Assembly: GCA_031418215.1 (NCBI GenBank)
Contig: JANOXC010000082.1
Span: 1 to 35,349, forward strand
Length of the DNA stretch: 35,349 nucleotides
DNA from: JANOXC01 sp031418215
Lineage (GTDB): Bacteria; Bacteroidota; Bacteroidia; AKYH767-A; OLB10
Direction: 5' to 3'
The notes under the pieces were generated by a model that was not told where the DNA came from, made no database searches, and was given only the letters and a program-made list of their open reading frames with translations. Position 1 is the stretch's first letter; each line of letters starts with the position of its first letter. Position numbers and translations under genes: made by a program. This document shows positions 32,520 to 35,349 of this stretch, one piece after another.

Positions 32520-32554
32520 TTTTGAAGCGTGTTTTATGACTATAATTCATTCAT

Positions 32555-32620
32555 CAAAGCTCCTCCTCTTTTTGAGGATAAACATTATGAAACTTTTAAT
32601 ATTAATTACAAGATTCACAT
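32555..32620 (-). promoter_or_regulatory. Stress-box promoter of ferritin
   Basis: Box at 32584-32620: TTATGAAA at 32585-32592 and TTACAAGA at 32606-32613, then TTCACAT. The -7 element is GAGCTTTG, first base 32562, 22 bp from the box edge. Confidence 0.7.
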
Positions 32621-32684
32621 GTTTATTTCTGTGAATTTAAAGTCTGCAGTAAAAGTGAAATTTTTTACTATATCAGCTGAACTA

Positions 32685-32741
32685 TTGATTTAAATGCTCA
32701 AGTCAGGTTAAGCACAGCCCTCGCTATAAGACTTGCGTTAG
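32685..32741 (+). repeat. MITE/REP-like element, right-end fragment
   Basis: GAACTATTGATTTAAA, CTCAAGTCAGG and TAAGACTTGCGTTAG align with the right third of the intact element (GGACTATTGATTTAAA ... TAAGACTTGCGCCAG). The right end at 32741 abuts the integrase relic. Confidence 0.65.
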
Positions 32742-32959
32742 AAGGCATTGTCGTGCGCAGACTATTGTAGCCCAGTAACCGTTTTATACTCATCAGGTCG
32801 GTGTCTCGTTTGAGTAATGGGTGGCAAAGCTATGCCTCAATGCATGTATAGACCCCTTTATATGCACCCCTACTTTTTCTTTTGCATGTGCTAATACTAA
32901 TTGTATGCTGCGTATACTACAGGCTGCTCTTTCCTACTACTTGGAAAAAAGGCGCAGTT
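32742..32959 (-). pseudogene. Tyrosine recombinase/integrase relic
   Basis: Reading the minus strand with two frame changes gives FFPSSRKEQPVVY, then RSIQLVLAHAKEKVGVHIKG and SIHALRHSFATHYS, then KRDTDLMSIKRLLGYNSLRT. HALRHSFATH (32846-32817) is the box with catalytic His and Arg of the phage-integrase/Xer family, and LLGYNS precedes the region where the catalytic Tyr should lie. Frame changes are needed near 32810 and 32915. The Tyr segment is missing because the repeat element ends at 32741. The N-terminal part is not recognisable. Confidence 0.75.
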
Positions 32960-33019
32960 GCAAACTACGCCTAGATGTGGGAAGTCATCAACTTTAAGTT
33001 TGAATTCATGGAATAAGTC

Positions 33020-33112
33020 ATGCAACTTAAAATTATTCTAAAATAAGATGGAAAGTAAATACATCTGGGTCTAAATTAATTACCTCAATTCATACGTTTT
33101 GTAAACATCAAT
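33020..33112 (+). repeat. MITE/REP-like element, left/middle fragment
   Basis: ATTCTAAAATAAGATGGAAA, GTAAATACATC, ATTAATTACCT and TTTTGTAAACATCAA follow the order of the intact and partial copies at 27.8-28.1 kb. The terminal left repeat is not preserved. Confidence 0.5.
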
Positions 33113-33140
33113 TGGTTCATAATCGATATAATCTATATTT

Positions 33141-33206
33141 TAAAGTATTATACAACTCTTAACCTTAATTATATAACATTTATCAGCATGGCATCATTTA
33201 CTTTCG
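33141..33206 (+). promoter_or_regulatory. Stress-box promoter of the PAS histidine kinase gene
   Basis: The box is on the opposite strand to the other copies, matching the gene direction: 33141-33177, with TTATACAA (33148-33155) and TTATATAA (33169-33176) on the plus strand, 21 bp apart. The -7 element is TACTTTCG at 33199-33206, 22 bp from the box edge. Weaker match than the others, but orientation and spacing are right. Confidence 0.6.
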
Positions 33207-33247
33207 TATCGTCAATATTAATGTAACATTTTTTTAAAAAAAGAAAA

Positions 33248-35101
33248 ATGCATAAAACAACCTCTAATGATCACAGTGGAAATATAAATCCACTGCCTTC
33301 CATATTAATCAGCCATAATTGGTTCTCAGAAATAATATTGAGCAAAGAAGATGGTGTAATCGCAACTGATACGAAAGGTAAAATCACAACAATGAATAAG
33401 GTGGCAGAAGAGCTTACAGGTTGGAGCATTTCTGAATCGAAAGACAAATCAATAGAAAGTATATTCGATGCAATAAATGAAAGTACACTTCTACCTATTG
33501 AAAACCCGATTAACAAAGCTCTTAAAGAAAATAAAATTACCCTGCTTGCCAACCACACCATCTTAATTAAAAAAGATAAAACACAGCGCATTATTGTTGA
33601 CAGTGCTATGCCACTTCACAATGAGAAAGCAGAAATTATCGGCGGTGCCTTAATTTTCAGGGATGTCACAGAACATAGTCTTAACAAAAGGAAGTTGGAC
33701 AAAAGTTCATCCACATTAAATGGTATTCTGGAAAACACGGATTCAATAATATATATTAAGGATATTGATGGGAAGTGCCTCTTTATTAACAAACAGGCAG
33801 AAAAAGTTTATAGTATTAAGGCCAACGATTTGACAGAGAAAAATGCGATTGGTCAAATCACAAACAAACACTCGGCTGAACCAGTGCAAACCGATTTGAA
33901 CGCCATTATAAATTCAAGGCTTGTAGAGTCGGAAGAGGAGATTATGCACCCAGATGGAATCATGCATATCTATCATGTTGCAAAATTCCCTCTTTTTGAT
34001 AGCGACGACAAAGCATACGCAATATGTGCTATTTTAACTGACATTTCCGACCGTATGGCAATAAGCGAATTGAAAGAGCAGCTTTCCAAACTTGCTATTG
34101 AAAAGGGATCACAAAAAGACAATCTTGAGTTGGTTGAACGGCTCCAAGCGAAAAATAAAGACCTCCAGCAGTTTGCCAAAACAGTTTCGCATGATCTGCG
34201 GGCACCCATCGCAAGGATATTAGGCTTAGTAACCGTTTCGCATATTGATCCGCAAATCAAAATAAATGACCAAACAATACTGGAAAATGTAGCAGGTGTT
34301 TTAACAGCTTTGGATACTATTGTGAAGGATATGAATGCTACAATCGCTATCCGTAATGATGAAAAGCACACGGAATACGTGGACTTCAATACAGAACTGA
34401 AACTCATTGAGCATGTTCTTGGCAATGAAATTAAAGAAAGCAAAGCAAGCATTACAGCAAATTTTGAATACAACCAAGGTATCATTACTGTGAAAAGCTA
34501 CCTCTATAGCATTATGTACAACTTGGTGTCAAATGCCATTAAATACCGTTTGCCGGATGTTCCCTTAAAAATTGAGTTGCAAAGTCGTCAGATTAATGAA
34601 TTTATTTGCCTTATCATTAAAGACAACGGAATGGGGATTGATTTGAAAAAAAACGGAAATAAAATCTTTGGTCTCTACAAAAGATTTCATAATAAAAAAA
34701 TTGCTGGAAAAGGAATTGGTTTAAATTTAGTGAAGATCCAGGCAGAAGCACTGGGTGGAAAAGTGGAAGTTGAAAGTGATGTGAACCAAGGCAGCACCTT
34801 CAGAATATACTTTCCCATCAACGCAAAAACTCATTTTAGTAAGGATAATTCAACTGCTACAGAAGTAAATCCACCTGCTAAAAGAAATGAAACGAAAGAA
34901 GAAGCCGAACGGACAAAACAGATTATTGCTGACTATCATAATGCAGCGTTACATCTTGACTTAGCTTCAAAGTTTAACATAGAAGCAGCAGGCCTGCATC
35001 AGTCAGGCAATCACTATGAAGGTGAGCAAAGCGCCCTAATGGCACAAGGACATTTCAGGCTTGCGGGTAAATATCAAGCAAAAAGATTATATCCTGTTTA
35101 A
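33248..35101 (+). CDS. PAS sensor histidine kinase with C-terminal extension
   Basis: 617 residues, soluble. Two PAS domains (about 28-142, DGVIATDTKGKITTMNKVAE, and 155-270, TDSIIYIKDIDGKCLFINKQ), a coiled segment, then HisKA with phosphoacceptor His315 in TVSHDLRAPIARI. The ATPase has N-box NLVSNAIKY (425-433), G1 DNGMGI (459-464) and G2 GKGIGLNLVK (487-496), all intact. After the kinase core, residues about 547-617 form a separate helical domain (IIADYHNAALHLDLASKFNI, EAAGLHQSGNHYEGEQSALM, AQGHFRLAGKYQAKR) like small His-rich stress proteins. No receiver or response regulator is adjacent, so its partner is elsewhere; the receiver at 10934 is a candidate. Its promoter carries the stress box. 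Confidence 0.9.
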   Translation: MHKTTSNDHSGNINPLPSILISHNWFSEIILSKEDGVIATDTKGKITTMNKVAEELTGWSISESKDKSIESIFDAINESTLLPIENPINKALKENKITLLANHTILIKKDKTQRIIVDSAMPLHNEKAEIIGGALIFRDVTEHSLNKRKLDKSSSTLNGILENTDSIIYIKDIDGKCLFINKQAEKVYSIKANDLTEKNAIGQITNKHSAEPVQTDLNAIINSRLVESEEEIMHPDGIMHIYHVAKFPLFDSDDKAYAICAILTDISDRMAISELKEQLSKLAIEKGSQKDNLELVERLQAKNKDLQQFAKTVSHDLRAPIARILGLVTVSHIDPQIKINDQTILENVAGVLTALDTIVKDMNATIAIRNDEKHTEYVDFNTELKLIEHVLGNEIKESKASITANFEYNQGIITVKSYLYSIMYNLVSNAIKYRLPDVPLKIELQSRQINEFICLIIKDNGMGIDLKKNGNKIFGLYKRFHNKKIAGKGIGLNLVKIQAEALGGKVEVESDVNQGSTFRIYFPINAKTHFSKDNSTATEVNPPAKRNETKEEAERTKQIIADYHNAALHLDLASKFNIEAAGLHQSGNHYEGEQSALMAQGHFRLAGKYQAKRLYPV

Positions 35102-35167
35102 TTGGTAAAAAGTAGATAAGGTTAGCCTGTGATATTGATTTTAGGATAGCTTGCTGAATGGATCTTC

Positions 35168-35229
35168 AGCGCAAGTTTTCAAACTTGGGCTTTTAAATCA
35201 TTCAATAGGCAAGATGGACAGTAAATTGA
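35168..35229 (+). repeat. MITE/REP-like element, left-end fragment cut by an IS
   Basis: AGCGCAAGTTTTCAAACTTG, then TTTAAATCATTCAA and AAGATGGACAGTAAA align with the left part of the element (GGCGCAAGTTTTCAAACTTG ...). The match stops at about 35229, where the IS21-like end begins. Confidence 0.65.
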
Positions 35230-35349
35230 GTATTTCACACGAACTGACCAGTCATTTCACTGGCAACTGACCAGCCCCTGTTAAGGTTTTCAATTTCGTA
35301 TTTTTTGAGTGCGTGAAGTTATTGTTTTTTAGTTGATTTTTTTCTTAAG
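35230..35349 (-). mobile_element. Terminal part of an IS21-family insertion sequence
   Basis: Two direct copies of CTGGTCAGTT on the minus strand (35274-35265 and 35251-35242), 23 bp apart, resemble the repeated ACTGGTCAGTTTG-type ends of Bacteroidota IS21 elements. Just inside lies the end of an open frame reading LRKKSTKKQ and stop, consistent with IstB. The body of the element lies beyond the window edge. The exact end, near 35226-35233, is uncertain. Confidence 0.62.
35319..35349 (-). CDS. Probable IstB-like ATPase of IS21 element, C-terminal end only
   Basis: Only the last nine codons, LRKKSTKKQ, and the TAA stop at 35321-35319 are in the window. IstB proteins often end in (G)ESLRKK-like basic tails, which with the adjacent repeats suggests IstB. 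The piece is too short to prove it. Confidence 0.4.
   Translation of the reverse strand, partial: LRKKSTKKQ

Overview
The window is A+T-rich chromosomal DNA of a Bacteroidota bacterium, most likely in the Sphingobacteriia/Chitinophagia part of the phylum. The evidence is TAnnTTTG-type -7 promoter elements, signal peptides ending in NAQ, a multicopper oxidase with a Bacteroidota-type surface tail, a Bacteroidota lipoprotein-export signal, a class A RNase P RNA, and families typical of the phylum (DUF5670/lmo0937, CsbD, sll1863-type lipoprotein, DUF3185). Almost all genes are on the minus strand. Exceptions are the partial trpG/pabA at the left edge, rnpB, a small alpha/beta-barrel gene at 19.8 kb and a sensor kinase at the right end.

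Layout. 1-8 kb: end of trpG/pabA, a secreted multicopper oxidase, rnpB, an HTH regulator, a beta-barrel pseudogene, a beta-carbonic anhydrase, a secreted protein, a Rossmann-fold protein and a small Zn-ribbon-like protein. 8.2-17.2 kb: a stress island of small membrane proteins, CsbD, a coiled-coil lipoprotein, an ice-binding (DUF3494) surface lipoprotein, an AraC regulator - hybrid histidine kinase - receiver operon, a beta-barrel protein and further small membrane proteins. 17.6-29.2 kb: metabolic and envelope genes (VOC protein, peptide transporter, OsmC, COG4705 membrane protein, three putative metallopeptidases, a methyltransferase, a phosphate-selective-type porin). 29.9-35.1 kb: a second stress cluster (acidic protein, eRF1-like protein, small lipoprotein, membrane protein, ferritin) and a PAS histidine kinase. 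Between and after these lie decayed copies of a palindromic repeat, an integrase relic and the end of an IS21-type element.

The main discovery is a shared promoter architecture. Nine transcription units in the two stress clusters carry the same 37-bp bipartite box: two TTACAnAA-like direct repeats exactly 21 bp apart. It sits 21-22 bp upstream of a degenerate -7 element (nAnnTTTG), overlapping the -33 region. The units are those led by the genes starting at 8793, 9793, 10792, 15364, 16235, 17217, 31247, 32519 and 33248. This geometry is what an AraC-type activator would use. The AraC gene of the AraC-kinase-receiver operon carries the box itself, so I infer an autoregulated stress regulon (ice-binding protein, CsbD, ferritin, small membrane proteins, a second kinase) that appears undescribed. 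The assignment of the AraC protein to the box is inference; the box and its spacing are read directly from the sequence.

A second structural theme is a roughly 178-bp MITE/REP-like element with 11-bp terminal inverted repeats, present as one intact copy and at least five decayed copies. One copy end cuts an integrase relic and another is itself cut by an IS21-like element.
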